Shown piece by piece: positions 18,782 to 28,308 of a stretch of 54,577 bases of DNA. Source of the DNA: an uncultured Exiguobacterium sp. (GTDB lineage: Bacteria > Bacillota > Bacilli > Exiguobacteriales > Exiguobacteriaceae); assembly GCA_913775715.1 (NCBI GenBank), contig CAJYMC010000003.1, positions 1 to 54,577 of the forward strand, read 5' to 3'. The position numbers and the translations under genes are program-made. Below the pieces are notes generated by a model that made no database searches, was not told where the DNA came from, and saw only the letters and a list, made by a program, of their open reading frames with translations. Each line of letters begins with the position of its first letter. Within the stretch, counting starts at the first letter, position 1.

Positions 18782-19378
18782 ATGGCGGATCATTATTATA
18801 CGAATGACCCTTCATCGAAACGAGATCCGAAGACGTGGGAATATGTTCTGCGTGGTCAGACGCTCCGCTTTACATCGGACCATGGTGTCTTTTCGAAGAA
18901 CGGAATCGATTTTGGTTCCCGTCTGTTGATCGAGGCATTCACGGAACCGGCTGTATCGGGAGACATCTTGGATGTCGGTTGCGGATACGGACCGATGGGC
19001 ATCGCGCTTTCGAAGTCGACGGGTCGTCCGGCACACTTGATCGATGTCAATGAACGGGCGCTCGAACTAGCGGCAGACAATGCGCGCGCGAACGGTGTTT
19101 CCGTGACGACCGGTGTGAGTGACGGGTATGATGGGGTAGGCGAATCGACATTCGCAGCGATCGTGACGAATCCACCGATTCGGGCGGGAAAAACGGTCGT
19201 CCATCGTATTCTCCGGGAAGCGTATGATCACCTTGTCGTCGGCGGCGAGCTTTGGGTCGTCATTCAAAAGAAACAAGGTGGACCATCAGCGAAGAAATTG
19301 ATGGAAGACGTATTCGGTATGTGTGAGACAGTTACCCGCGATAAAGGGTACTCGATATTTAAATCAATTCGGTCTTGA
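18782..19378 (+). CDS. RsmC-like rRNA guanine-N2 methyltransferase (YbxB family)
   Basis: Encodes a 198-residue SAM-dependent methyltransferase of the RsmC/MTS family, equivalent to Bacillus YbxB. Motif I is ILDVGCGYGPMGIALS (about residues 60-75), and the catalytic motif IV is NPPIRAG, the N-P-P signature of N2-guanine methylation. FTSDHGVFSKNGIDFGSRLL is a conserved family segment. A 16S rRNA m2G substrate is inferred from the family. The ATG at 18782 follows GGGGAAGGAA; the upstream frame from 18734 lies in the terminator. It sits between rplL and rpoB as in Bacillus. Confidence 0.9.
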   Translation: MADHYYTNDPSSKRDPKTWEYVLRGQTLRFTSDHGVFSKNGIDFGSRLLIEAFTEPAVSGDILDVGCGYGPMGIALSKSTGRPAHLIDVNERALELAADNARANGVSVTTGVSDGYDGVGESTFAAIVTNPPIRAGKTVVHRILREAYDHLVVGGELWVVIQKKQGGPSAKKLMEDVFGMCETVTRDKGYSIFKSIRS

Positions 19379-19396
19379 CAAATCGAAGGATTTGTC
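19377..19396 (+). repeat. Perfect inverted repeat at the methyltransferase stop codon
   Basis: GACAAATC (19377-19384) and GATTTGTC (19389-19396) form a perfect 8-bp stem with a GAAG tetraloop. It overlaps the stop codon of the methyltransferase and ends one base before the rpoB -35 box. There is no T tract, so it is either a weak transcript end or a site for a dimeric DNA-binding protein. Confidence 0.7.
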
Positions 19397-19397
19397 G

Positions 19398-19426
19398 TTG
19401 ACCGCATGTTGTGTCTATGATAGTAT
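19398..19426 (+). promoter_or_regulatory. Promoter of rpoB-rpoC
   Basis: TTGACC at 19398-19403 and TAGTAT at 19421-19426 are spaced 17 bp apart. The transcript would have a leader of about 175 bases before the rpoB start. A further AT-rich TATTATAAAA overlaps the -10. Confidence 0.75.
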
Positions 19427-19472
19427 TATAAAATGCCATTGGAGTGATTTTTGGATAAGATGTTTGAAAGCA

Positions 19473-19522
19473 GCTGGCGTTCTCGACTACAGATGATTGA
19501 GTAGACAAGACGTCGCTTTTTT
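19473..19522 (+). promoter_or_regulatory. Terminator-like structure in the rpoB leader
   Basis: GC-GGCGT (19473-19480) can pair with ACGTCGC (19510-19516, with one G-T and a bulged T), and CTAC (19487-19490) with GTAG (19501-19504), separated by an interior loop. Six T follow at 19517-19522. This resembles an attenuator in the rpoBC leader, but the outer helix is imperfect. Confidence 0.45.
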
Positions 19523-19609
19523 GCGCTTATCAATCAAAAAATGGCTTCAATGTTCGATATTACACCCGTCCTTCTCTATAAGAAGAAGTGGGTCTGAGAG
19601 GTGAATCAG

Positions 19610-22600
19610 TTGACTGGTCAACTTGTTCAGTACGGTCGTCACCGTCAGAGAAGAAGCTATGCACGTATCAGCGAAGTATTGGAACTTCCAAACTTAATCG
19701 AGATTCAAACGAATTCGTATGAGTGGTTCCTGCGGGAAGGTCTTCGTGAGATGTTTCATGACATTTCGCCGATTTCCGATTTCACAGGGAATCTCGTATT
19801 AGAATTCATCGACTACTCGCTCGGAGAGCCGAAGTATTCGATCGATGAATCGAAAGAGCGCGACGTGACCTATTCGGCACCACTACGCGTTAAAGTCCGT
19901 CTTCAAAATAAAGAGACGGGTGAATTGAAAGAACAAGAAGTCTTCATGGGTGACTTCCCGCTTATGACGGAGTCGGGAACATTCATCATCAATGGAGCGG
20001 AGCGCGTAATCGTTTCGCAGCTTGTTCGTTCGCCAAGTGTTTATTACAACAATAAGTTAGATAAGAACGGTAAGCGTGGATTCTCCGCGACAGTCATCCC
20101 AAACCGTGGTGCATGGCTCGAGCTCGAGACAGACGCGAAAGACATCGTTTATGTTCGCATTGATCGCACGCGTAAGATTCCAGTAACGGTTCTTTTACGT
20201 GCTCTTGGTTTCGGTACGGATCAGGAAATCATCGATCTTCTCGGTGATGATGAGTACCTCCGGAATTCACTTGAAAAAGATAATACGGAATCAACGGAAA
20301 AAGCCCTCATCGAGATTTATGAGCGTCTACGTCCGGGAGAGCCGCCGACAGTCGAAAACGCAAAAGCGTTGCTCGTGTCGCGCTTCTTTGACCCGAAACG
20401 TTATGATTTGGCAAACGTTGGTCGTTATAAAATCAATAAAAAGCTTCATCTTAAGAACCGTCTCTTCGGTCAAAAACTTGCGGAAACGCTTGTTGATCCT
20501 GAGACAGGTGAAGTCATCGCGGAAGCAGGAACGGTCCTTGATCGTCGTATGCTCGATAAAGTCCTTCCATTCCTCGAAGGATCCGTTGGTTACATCGAAG
20601 CGACGCCTACTGGCGGCGTGACGCAAGGTGAGGCTTTCAACTTACAGTCAATCAAGGTGTTCGCACCGGACGATGCTGAAGGTGAACGCATCATCAATAT
20701 CATCGGTAACGGTAACATCGATCGTGACATCAAGCACATCACGCCTGCTGACATGATTGCTGCCATCAACTACTTCTTCAACTTGTTGCATGAAGTCGGT
20801 ACGACAGACGATATCGACCACCTTGGTAACCGTCGTCTCCGTTCAGTCGGTGAGCTGCTCCAGAACCAATTCCGGATCGGTCTCTCACGGATGGAACGTG
20901 TCGTTAAGGAACGGATGTCGATTCAGGATCAGAATGCGATCACGCCACAGGCATTGATCAACATTCGTCCAGTTATCGCATCGATTAAAGAGTTCTTCGG
21001 TAGCTCGCAGTTGTCTCAGTTCATGGACCAAACGAACCCGCTTGCGGAATTGACGCACAAACGTCGTCTTTCAGCACTCGGACCGGGTGGTTTGACACGT
21101 GAGCGCGCTGGTTTCGAAGTTCGTGACGTACACTACTCGCACTATTCCCGTATGTGTCCGATCGAAACGCCAGAGGGACCAAACATTGGTTTGATCAACT
21201 CGTTGTCTTCGTACGCGAAGGTCAATGAGTACGGCTTCATCGAAGCGCCATATCGTCGTGTCGATCCGGAAACGGGCGTCGTCACGGATGAAATCCACTA
21301 CATGACTGCTGACGAAGAGGATCTCTACGTCGTCGCACAGGCAAACATGTTGTTGACGGAAGAGAAGACGTTCAAAGATTCACACGTCCTTTCACGTTTC
21401 CGTGGACAAAACTTGTCTGTCGAACCAGCACGTGTCGATTACATGGACGTTTCGCCGAAGCAGGTTGTATCTGCCGCAACGGCTTGTATCCCGTTCCTTG
21501 AGAACGATGACTCGAACCGTGCCCTCATGGGAGCGAACATGCAACGTCAGGCCGTCCCACTTCTGAACCCGGAATCTCCGATTGTCGGTACAGGAATGGA
21601 GTACGTGTCTGCGAAAGACTCAGGGGCCGCTGTCGTTGCGAAGCACGCAGGGATCGCTGAGCGTGTCACGGCGCGTGAAATCCTTGTCCGTCGTACGACG
21701 GAAGTCGATGGCAACATCGTTGAAGGTGAACTCGACCGTTACAAGATTCAAAAATTCATCCGTTCTAACCAAGGAACGTGTTATAACCAAAAACCAATCA
21801 TCAAAGCAGGCGACCCAGTCGATAAAGGCGAGATCCTTGCAGATGGTCCATCGATGGACGGTGGGGAACTTGCGCTTGGTCGTAACGTACTCGTCGGTTT
21901 CATGACATGGGATGGTTACAACTATGAGGATGCTGTCATCATGAGTGAGCGTCTTGTCAAAGACGACGTCTACACATCGATCCACATCGAAGAATACGAA
22001 TGTGAGTCGCGTGATACGAAACTCGGACCGGAAGAAATCACACGTGATATTCCGAACGTCGGTGATGATGCCTTGAAAAACCTCGACGATCGCGGAATCA
22101 TCCGTGTCGGTGCGGAAGTCAAGGACGGCGATATCCTCGTCGGTAAAGTTACGCCGAAGGGTGTAACGGAATTGACAGCGGAAGAACGTCTTCTTCATGC
22201 GATCTTCGGTGAAAAAGCACGTGAAGTCCGTGATACATCTCTCCGTGTACCACACGGTGGTGATGGAATCATCCTCGACGTCAAAATCTTCGACCGCGAT
22301 AATGGGGACGAGCTCTCACCTGGTGTTAACCAGTTGATTCGTGCTTACATCGTTCAGAAGCGTAAGATTCACGAGGGTGACAAAATGGCGGGTCGTCACG
22401 GTAACAAAGGTGTTATCTCGCGTATCCTTCCAGAAGAAGACATGCCGTATATGCCAGACGGTACACCAATTGACATCATGTTGAACCCACTTGGGGTTCC
22501 ATCACGGATGAACATCGGGCAGTTGCTCGAGCTTCACCTCGGGATGGCAGCACGTCAACTCGGCATCAAAGTCGCATCACCGGTATTCGATGGTGCGCGT

Positions 22601-23167
22601 GAGGAAGATGTTTGGGCAACGATTGAAGAAGCAGGTATGGATCGCGACGCGAAGACTGTCCTTTATGATGGCCGTTCGGGTGAAGCGTTCGATAACCGCA
22701 TTTCTGTCGGTGTCATGTATATGATTAAACTTGCTCACATGGTTGATGATAAACTTCACGCACGTTCGACAGGACCATACTCACTCGTCACACAACAACC
22801 GCTCGGTGGTAAAGCCCAGTTCGGTGGTCAGCGTTTCGGTGAGATGGAAGTATGGGCACTTGAAGCATACGGCGCAGCCTACACGCTCCAAGAGATCCTT
22901 ACAATCAAGTCGGATGACACGATCGGTCGTGTTAAAGCGTACGAAGCAATCGTCAAAGGTGAGAATGTACCACAACCGGGCGTACCGGAATCGTTCCGAG
23001 TCCTCATTAAAGAGCTTCAATCCCTCGGTATGGACGTCAAGATGATGTCTGCTGATGATGAAGAGATCGAAATGCGCGACGAAGACGAGGACAATATCCC
23101 GAACGCGACTCCAGCACTCGAAGAAGTTCAAGCGCCTGTCGCACCAGTTGTTACTGAAGAGGAATAA
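19610..23167 (+). CDS. rpoB: DNA-directed RNA polymerase beta subunit
   Basis: Encodes a 1185-residue beta subunit. The rifampicin-binding cluster reads [20 protein letters not shown] followed by [11 protein letters not shown], with the usual His and Ser at the main resistance sites, so the strain looks rifampicin-sensitive. GVITPKG-type and [15 protein letters not shown] segments carry active-site lysines. The C-terminus is acidic. I start at TTG 19610, which gives [17 protein letters not shown] as in Bacillus; the GTG at 19601 lies inside the ribosome binding site AGAGGTGA. rpoC follows after 20 bases. Confidence 0.98.
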   Translation: MTGQLVQYGRHRQRRSYARISEVLELPNLIEIQTNSYEWFLREGLREMFHDISPISDFTGNLVLEFIDYSLGEPKYSIDESKERDVTYSAPLRVKVRLQNKETGELKEQEVFMGDFPLMTESGTFIINGAERVIVSQLVRSPSVYYNNKLDKNGKRGFSATVIPNRGAWLELETDAKDIVYVRIDRTRKIPVTVLLRALGFGTDQEIIDLLGDDEYLRNSLEKDNTESTEKALIEIYERLRPGEPPTVENAKALLVSRFFDPKRYDLANVGRYKINKKLHLKNRLFGQKLAETLVDPETGEVIAEAGTVLDRRMLDKVLPFLEGSVGYIEATPTGGVTQGEAFNLQSIKVFAPDDAEGERIINIIGNGNIDRDIKHITPADMIAAINYFFNLLHEVGTTDDIDHLGNRRLRSVGELLQNQFRIGLSRMERVVKERMSIQDQNAITPQALINIRPVIASIKEFFGSSQLSQFMDQTNPLAELTHKRRLSALGPGGLTRERAGFEVRDVHYSHYSRMCPIETPEGPNIGLINSLSSYAKVNEYGFIEAPYRRVDPETGVVTDEIHYMTADEEDLYVVAQANMLLTEEKTFKDSHVLSRFRGQNLSVEPARVDYMDVSPKQVVSAATACIPFLENDDSNRALMGANMQRQAVPLLNPESPIVGTGMEYVSAKDSGAAVVAKHAGIAERVTAREILVRRTTEVDGNIVEGELDRYKIQKFIRSNQGTCYNQKPIIKAGDPVDKGEILADGPSMDGGELALGRNVLVGFMTWDGYNYEDAVIMSERLVKDDVYTSIHIEEYECESRDTKLGPEEITRDIPNVGDDALKNLDDRGIIRVGAEVKDGDILVGKVTPKGVTELTAEERLLHAIFGEKAREVRDTSLRVPHGGDGIILDVKIFDRDNGDELSPGVNQLIRAYIVQKRKIHEGDKMAGRHGNKGVISRILPEEDMPYMPDGTPIDIMLNPLGVPSRMNIGQLLELHLGMAARQLGIKVASPVFDGAREEDVWATIEEAGMDRDAKTVLYDGRSGEAFDNRISVGVMYMIKLAHMVDDKLHARSTGPYSLVTQQPLGGKAQFGGQRFGEMEVWALEAYGAAYTLQEILTIKSDDTIGRVKAYEAIVKGENVPQPGVPESFRVLIKELQSLGMDVKMMSADDEEIEMRDEDEDNIPNATPALEEVQAPVAPVVTEEE

Positions 23168-23187
23168 GCGAAAGGGAGGTCCACCCC

Positions 23188-26100
23188 TTGGTAGATGTTA
23201 ATAGATTTGAATATATGCAAATCGGCCTCGCTTCCCCCGAAAAGATCCGTTCATGGTCTTTCGGGGAAGTGAAAAAGCCGGAGACGATCAACTATCGTAC
23301 ACTCAAACCGGAGAAAGACGGTTTGTTCTGTGAACGTATCTTTGGTCCAACAAAAGACTGGGAATGTTACTGTGGTAAATACAAACGGATCCGCTATAAA
23401 GGAATCATTTGTGACCGCTGTGGCGTTGAAGTCACGAAGTCGAAAGTCCGTCGTGAGCGCATGGGTCACATCGAGCTCGCAGCACCGGTTTCGCACATCT
23501 GGTACTTCAAAGGAATTCCTAGCCGTATGGGACTCGTCCTCGACATGTCACCGCGTGCGTTAGAAGAGATCATCTACTTCGCGTCGTACGTCGTCACAGA
23601 TCCAGGCGAATCGACACTTGAGAAGAAACAACTCCTTTCAGAGAAAGAATACCGTGCATATCGTGAGAAGTTCGGTCGTTCGTTCACTGCTGAAATGGGT
23701 GCGGAAGCAGTTCGTAAATTGCTCCGTGATGTAGAACTCGATAAAGAAGTCGCTGCATTACGTGAAGAGCTTCGTATGATTCAAGGACAACGTCGTACGC
23801 GTGCGATCAAACGCCTTGAAGTCCTCGATGCGTTCCGTAACTCAGGCAACAATCCAGAATGGATGGTGCTTGAAGTACTTCCAGTCATCCCACCGGAACT
23901 TCGTCCGATGGTTCAACTCGATGGCGGACGTTTCGCAACGTCTGACTTGAACGACTTGTACCGCCGCGTCATCAACCGTAACAACCGTCTCAAGCGTCTT
24001 CTTGACCTTGGCGCTCCGAACATCATCGTTCAGAATGAAAAACGGATGCTTCAAGAAGCAGTCGATGCTTTGATCGATAACGGTCGTCGTGGTCGTCCAG
24101 TCACTGGACCAGGTAACCGTCCACTTAAATCACTTTCACACATGTTGAAAGGGAAACAAGGACGTTTCCGTCAAAACTTGCTCGGTAAACGTGTCGACTA
24201 CTCTGGTCGTTCGGTTATCGTCGTTGGTCCAAACTTGAAGATGTATCAATGTGGTCTTCCAAAAGAAATGGCCCTTGAACTCTTCAAACCGTTCGTCATG
24301 AAAGAACTCGTCTCTCGTGGCATCGCACCGAACATTAAGAGTGCGAAACGGAAAATCGAGCGCGTTCAACCTGAAATCTGGGATGTCCTCGAAGAAGTCA
24401 TCCGTGAGCATCCGGTTCTCTTGAACCGTGCACCGACACTTCACCGTCTCGGTATCCAGGCATTCGAACCAACGCTCGTCGAAGGACGCGCGATTCGCCT
24501 TCACCCACTCGTATGTACGGCATACAACGCCGATTTCGATGGTGACCAAATGGCGGTTCACGTACCACTTTCTGCAGAAGCACAAGCAGAAGCACGTCTT
24601 CTCATGCTCGCTGCACAAAACATCTTGAACCCGAAAGACGGTAAACCTGTTGTTACACCATCGCAGGATATGGTCCTCGGTAACTACTACCTCACGCTCG
24701 AGCGCGAAAACGCGATCGGCGAAGGTAAAATCTTCTCGACAGTGAATGAAGCGCTCATCGCTTACCAAAATGGTTATGCGCACTTCCATACACGTGTTGC
24801 GATTCCAGCCGGCGTTCTGAAGAACCCGACATTCACGGAAGAGCAAAACGAGAAATTACTGATTACAACAGTCGGTAAGTTGATCTTCAACGAGATCCTC
24901 CCAACGACGTTCCCTTACTTGAACGAACCAACGATGACGAACCTTCAAGAAGCGACGCCAGACAAGTACTTCCTTGAAAAAGGAACAGATGTCGCGGCAG
25001 AACTGAAGAACCGTCCGATTATCGACCCGTTCAAAAAAGGATTCCTTGGAAATGTCATCGCGGAAGTCTTCAAACGGTTTGAGACGACAGAAACAAGCCG
25101 CATGCTCGACCGCATGAAAAACCTCGGATTCAAACACTCGACTCGTGCCGGTATCACGGTAGGGATCGCGGACATCATCGTTCTTCCGGATAAACAAGAG
25201 ATTCTTGTTGAAGCGCAGGACAATGTCGATCGCGTCATGAAATCGTACCGTCGTGGTCTCATCACAGAAGACGAGCGCTATGAGCGCGTCGTTAAATCGT
25301 GGAATGATGCGAAGGATGAAATTCAGTCTCGTCTGATGAAATCCCTCAACCGTCTCAACCCGATCTTCATGATGAGTGACTCCGGTGCCCGTGGTAACGC
25401 GTCGAACTTCACGCAGCTCGCTGGTATGCGTGGGCTCATGGCCGCTCCAAGTGGACGGATCATCGAGCTTCCGATCAAATCATCGTTCCGTGAAGGTCTA
25501 ACGGTACAGGAATACTTCATCTCAACACACGGTGCACGTAAAGGTCTTGCCGATACAGCCTTGAAAACGGCTGACTCAGGTTACCTGACTCGTCGTCTTG
25601 TTGACGTTGCTCAAGACGTCATCATTCGTGAAGATGATTGTGGAACGGATCGTGGTATCCGCGTCACAGCACTCCGTGAAGGAACGGAAGAAATCGAAAG
25701 TCTCTACGACCGTCTCGTCGGCCGTACTGCATTCGAAAACGTCGTTCACCCAGAAACAGGAGAAGTCCTCGTTTCAACGAACGAACTCATCGATGAAGAC
25801 CTCGCGCGTGCCATCACGGACGCTGGTGTCGATAACGTTGAGATCCGTACTGCCTTCACATGTAACACAAGCCATGGTGTCTGTAAGAAATGTTACGGAC
25901 GTAACTTGGCTACAGGCAACGACGTCGAAGTCGGCGAAGCTGTCGGTATCATCGCGGCACAATCAATCGGTGAGCCAGGAACGCAGCTTACAATGCGTAC
26001 CTTCCACACAGGTGGGGTTGCCGGGGACGATATCACACAAGGTCTTCCGCGTATCCAAGAGTTGTTCGAAGCGCGTAACCCGAAAGGTCAAGCGGTCATC

Positions 26101-26787
26101 TCGGAAATCGATGGTCAAGTCATCGACTTCACGGAATCGCGTGACAAACGTGAATTGACGGTCCAAGGACTCAGCGAAACACGCACATACACGATCCCAT
26201 TCGGTTCGCGTCTACGTGTTCAGCTCGGGGACGAGGTCAAAGCTGGTCAAGTCTTCACGGAAGGTTCGATCGATCCGAAAGAACTCTTGAACGTTAAAGG
26301 TGTATCCGGCGTTCAGAACTACTTGCTCCAAGAAGTTCAAAAAGTATACCGGATGCAAGGGGTTGAGATCGGTGACAAACACGTCGAGGTCATGGTTCGC
26401 CAAATGATCCGTCGCGTACGTGTCATCGAGTCTGGTGAGACTTCACTCTTACCAGGTTCGCTCGTCGATATCAGCACGTTCAAGGAAGCTTGTAAAGAAG
26501 CGCTCCGTAATGGGAAAGCTCTCGCTTCGGCGAAACCAGTTCTTCTCGGTATCACGAAAGCGTCACTTGAAACAGATTCATTCCTATCGGCTGCGTCGTT
26601 CCAAGAAACGACTCGTGTCCTTACGGATGCAGCGATTAAAGGGAAGAGCGACTACCTTCGCGGCTTGAAAGAGAACGTCATCATCGGTAAGTTGGTTCCA
26701 GCTGGTACTGGGATGTCACGTTACCGTCAGATCGATCTCGAAGTAGCTGGCGAAGCACCTGTAGAAGCCGATTCTCCGGTAGAATAA
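23188..26787 (+). CDS. rpoC: DNA-directed RNA polymerase beta' subunit
   Basis: Encodes 1199 residues. The N-terminal zinc site (CYC and CDRC, about residues 60-78), the catalytic [12 protein letters not shown] loop binding magnesium through three aspartates, the trigger-loop segment [10 protein letters not shown] and the second zinc site ([11 protein letters not shown]) are all present. The start is TTG at 23188 after AAAGGGAGG, giving [17 protein letters not shown]. Length matches Bacillus RpoC. Confidence 0.98.
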   Translation: MVDVNRFEYMQIGLASPEKIRSWSFGEVKKPETINYRTLKPEKDGLFCERIFGPTKDWECYCGKYKRIRYKGIICDRCGVEVTKSKVRRERMGHIELAAPVSHIWYFKGIPSRMGLVLDMSPRALEEIIYFASYVVTDPGESTLEKKQLLSEKEYRAYREKFGRSFTAEMGAEAVRKLLRDVELDKEVAALREELRMIQGQRRTRAIKRLEVLDAFRNSGNNPEWMVLEVLPVIPPELRPMVQLDGGRFATSDLNDLYRRVINRNNRLKRLLDLGAPNIIVQNEKRMLQEAVDALIDNGRRGRPVTGPGNRPLKSLSHMLKGKQGRFRQNLLGKRVDYSGRSVIVVGPNLKMYQCGLPKEMALELFKPFVMKELVSRGIAPNIKSAKRKIERVQPEIWDVLEEVIREHPVLLNRAPTLHRLGIQAFEPTLVEGRAIRLHPLVCTAYNADFDGDQMAVHVPLSAEAQAEARLLMLAAQNILNPKDGKPVVTPSQDMVLGNYYLTLERENAIGEGKIFSTVNEALIAYQNGYAHFHTRVAIPAGVLKNPTFTEEQNEKLLITTVGKLIFNEILPTTFPYLNEPTMTNLQEATPDKYFLEKGTDVAAELKNRPIIDPFKKGFLGNVIAEVFKRFETTETSRMLDRMKNLGFKHSTRAGITVGIADIIVLPDKQEILVEAQDNVDRVMKSYRRGLITEDERYERVVKSWNDAKDEIQSRLMKSLNRLNPIFMMSDSGARGNASNFTQLAGMRGLMAAPSGRIIELPIKSSFREGLTVQEYFISTHGARKGLADTALKTADSGYLTRRLVDVAQDVIIREDDCGTDRGIRVTALREGTEEIESLYDRLVGRTAFENVVHPETGEVLVSTNELIDEDLARAITDAGVDNVEIRTAFTCNTSHGVCKKCYGRNLATGNDVEVGEAVGIIAAQSIGEPGTQLTMRTFHTGGVAGDDITQGLPRIQELFEARNPKGQAVISEIDGQVIDFTESRDKRELTVQGLSETRTYTIPFGSRLRVQLGDEVKAGQVFTEGSIDPKELLNVKGVSGVQNYLLQEVQKVYRMQGVEIGDKHVEVMVRQMIRRVRVIESGETSLLPGSLVDISTFKEACKEALRNGKALASAKPVLLGITKASLETDSFLSAASFQETTRVLTDAAIKGKSDYLRGLKENVIIGKLVPAGTGMSRYRQIDLEVAGEAPVEADSPVE

Positions 26788-26793
26788 AACGCC

Positions 26794-26822
26794 TTGACAC
26801 GCCGGTATGGCGGTGCTACTAT
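26794..26822 (+). promoter_or_regulatory. Strong promoter before the L7Ae-family gene
   Basis: A perfect TTGACA at 26794-26799, exactly 17 bp, then TACTAT at 26817-26822 preceded by TGC (extended -10). It lies just after the rpoC stop and should drive the L7Ae-family gene and the rpsL-rpsG-fusA-tuf cluster. Confidence 0.88.
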
Positions 26823-26867
26823 GATATAGTGTTGCCAACCGGCTGTGTTATTTTGGAGGATATCTTC

Positions 26868-27119
26868 ATGTCTTACAAAAAAGTAGTCGGCGCAGATTTG
26901 AAGTTTGTCGGTCAAAAGCAAACGCTCAAAGCATTGCGATCTGGCAAGGCGTCGGAAGTGATCATTGCGGATGACGCAGATGAACACGTAAAACAAGCAT
27001 TGCTCGATGCGGCGAAACAAGCTAACGTTCCAGTCGTGAATGTTCCTTCTAAGCAAGAGCTTGGAAAAGCTTGTGGAATCGATGTCGCAGCAACAGCTGT
27101 TGCCATTAAGAAAGTTTGA
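26868..27119 (+). CDS. rplGB: L7Ae-family K-turn RNA-binding protein (YbxF/RplGB)
   Basis: Encodes 83 residues of an L7Ae/L30e/S12e-Gadd45 fold protein equivalent to Bacillus YbxF, which binds kink-turn RNA and associates with ribosomes. The RNA-contacting segments are VGQKQTLKALRSGKASEVII and the C-terminal ELGKACGIDVAATAVAI with the conserved LGKACGI loop. The ATG at 26868 follows TTGGAGGA. It lies between rpoC and rpsL as in Bacillus but here has a strong private promoter. A stable hairpin with a tandem G-A internal loop follows the stop. Confidence 0.93.
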   Translation: MSYKKVVGADLKFVGQKQTLKALRSGKASEVIIADDADEHVKQALLDAAKQANVPVVNVPSKQELGKACGIDVAATAVAIKKV

Positions 27120-27124
27120 TAATG

Positions 27125-27164
27125 CGTTTTGTGTGGCGATGGAATGCCTGAGCCACGCAAAACG
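27125..27164 (+). promoter_or_regulatory. Long hairpin between rplGB and rpsL
   Basis: CGTTTTGTGTGGC (27125-27137) pairs with GCCACGCAAAACG (27152-27164), 13 bp with one G-T pair. The apical part reads GAT-GG-AATG-CC-TGA, so GAT opposite TGA would form tandem sheared G-A pairs next to a U-U pair. No T tract follows. It could be a binding site for the L7Ae-type protein encoded just upstream, or a processing site. Confidence 0.6.
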
Positions 27165-27184
27165 TTTCATTATGACTTTCGATG

Positions 27185-27206
27185 AACCACCCGGCTCGGT
27201 GGTTTT
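27185..27206 (+). promoter_or_regulatory. Small hairpin before rpsL
   Basis: AACCACC (27185-27191) pairs with GGTGGTT (27198-27204) around a CGGCTC loop, then TT. It could be a weak terminator or attenuator before rpsL; the T run is too short to be confident. Confidence 0.45.
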
Positions 27207-27244
27207 GAAATTTGTCATGAATTCAGGAAGGGAGGATCTCAAAG

Positions 27245-27664
27245 ATGCCTACTATCAACCAATTAGTCCGTAAAGGACGTCAATCAAAAGTTGTGAAATC
27301 AGATTCGCCAGCGCTGAACAAAGGGTACAACAGCTTCATTAAAGCTCGTACTGACATCAGCTCACCACAAAAACGTGGTGTTTGTACTCGTGTAGGTACA
27401 ATGACTCCGAAGAAACCGAACTCGGCTCTTCGTAAATACGCACGTGTACGTTTGACGAACACAATGGAAGTAACAGCTTACATCCCAGGTATCGGCCACA
27501 ACCTTCAAGAGCACAGTGTTGTTCTTATCCGCGGCGGCCGTGTAAAAGACTTACCAGGGGTACGTTACCACATCGTTCGTGGTGCGCTTGATACAGCTGG
27601 TGTTGACGGCCGTATGCAAGGTCGTTCGAAATACGGTACTAAACGTCCTAAAGTTAAAAAATAA
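27245..27664 (+). CDS. rpsL: 30S ribosomal protein S12
   Basis: Encodes 139 residues of S12, part of the decoding centre. [19 protein letters not shown] holds the lysine whose replacement gives streptomycin resistance; it is wild type here. [20 protein letters not shown] is the second conserved loop. AGGGAGGATC precedes the ATG. It opens the str cluster rpsL-rpsG-fusA-tuf. Confidence 0.98.
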   Translation: MPTINQLVRKGRQSKVVKSDSPALNKGYNSFIKARTDISSPQKRGVCTRVGTMTPKKPNSALRKYARVRLTNTMEVTAYIPGIGHNLQEHSVVLIRGGRVKDLPGVRYHIVRGALDTAGVDGRMQGRSKYGTKRPKVKK

Positions 27665-27668
27665 TCTA

Positions 27669-27684
27669 GATATCTTAAGATATC
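27669..27684 (+). repeat. Perfect 16-bp palindrome between rpsL and rpsG
   Basis: GATATCTTAAGATATC is a perfect palindrome beginning four bases after the rpsL stop. In RNA it makes a 6-bp hairpin with a TTAA loop, 18 bases before the rpsG ribosome binding site. The function is unknown; it may affect rpsL/rpsG mRNA ends or coupling. Confidence 0.7.
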
Positions 27685-27713
27685 ACCTCACTATATGAAA
27701 GGAGGGACTCGGA

Positions 27714-28184
27714 ATGCCACGTAAAGGTCAAGCAGAACGTCGTGATGTAATGGCTGATCCGATCTACAACTCTAAACTCGTTACCCGCCTTATCAACCGT
27801 CTTATGTTAGATGGTAAAAAAGGTACTGCTCAACAAATCTTATACAAAGCTTTCGAAACTATCGCTGAACGTTCAGGTCGCGATGCAATGGAAGTCTTTG
27901 AAGAAGCGATGAACAACATCATGCCAGTTCTTGAAGTTAAAGCACGCCGTGTAGGTGGAGCTAACTATCAAGTTCCTGTCGAAGTTCGCCCAGAGCGTCG
28001 TACGACACTTGCACTTCGTTACCTCGTGAACTACTCACGTCTCCGTAACGAAAAAACTATGGATGCGCGCCTTGCTAACGAAATCATGGACGCTGCAAAC
28101 AACACTGGTGCTTCTGTTAAGAAGCGCGAAGATATGCACAAAATGGCGGAAGCGAACAAAGCGTTTGCTCACTACCGCTGGTAA
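27714..28184 (+). CDS. rpsG: 30S ribosomal protein S7
   Basis: Encodes 156 residues of S7, which starts assembly of the 16S 3' domain and lies at the E site. The family signature is in the N-terminal region [20 protein letters not shown]. The C-terminal helix ends [22 protein letters not shown] precedes the ATG. S7 is the known translational regulator of the str operon in E. coli; the structured rpsG-fusA gap here may be relevant. Confidence 0.98.
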   Translation: MPRKGQAERRDVMADPIYNSKLVTRLINRLMLDGKKGTAQQILYKAFETIAERSGRDAMEVFEEAMNNIMPVLEVKARRVGGANYQVPVEVRPERRTTLALRYLVNYSRLRNEKTMDARLANEIMDAANNTGASVKKREDMHKMAEANKAFAHYRW

Positions 28185-28186
28185 TT

Positions 28187-28243
28187 CCGAAAATCACCAC
28201 CTCATGCATGCCATTTTTAATGGAATTATGAGGTGGCTTTCGG
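28187..28243 (+). promoter_or_regulatory. Large stem structure between rpsG and fusA
   Basis: Three nested helices are visible: CCGAAA (28187-28192) with TTTCGG (28238-28243), CCACCTCAT (28197-28205) with ATGAGGTGG (28228-28236), and CCATT (28211-28215) with AATGG (28219-28223) closing a TTT loop. No T tract follows, so it is not a classical terminator. A regulatory or RNase-processing role upstream of fusA is inferred. Confidence 0.6.
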
Positions 28244-28255
28244 GTATAGTCATGA

Positions 28256-28271
28256 CGTGTGGCAACACACG
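28256..28271 (+). promoter_or_regulatory. GNRA-tetraloop hairpin before fusA
   Basis: CGTGTG (28256-28261) and CACACG (28266-28271) form a perfect 6-bp stem capped by a GCAA tetraloop, about 20 bases before the fusA ribosome binding site. It is a very stable RNA motif of the kind that serves as a tertiary-contact or protein-binding site. Confidence 0.6.
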
Positions 28272-28308
28272 ACCACTAAACTAAAATGCGAAAGGAGAAT
28301 GTTTAAAG

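Noticed and set aside
19601-19609. GTG at 19601 as the rpoB start
   Set aside because: It lies within the ribosome binding site AGAGGTGA; TTG at 19610 gives the conserved N-terminus.
24136-24846. A 236-codon open frame on the - strand
   Set aside because: Antisense to the most conserved part of rpoC, and its Cys/Phe-rich composition is typical of a shadow frame.
25598-26158. A 186-codon + strand frame inside rpoC
   Set aside because: Ser/Lys/Val-rich shadow of the rpoC frame, with no start signal.
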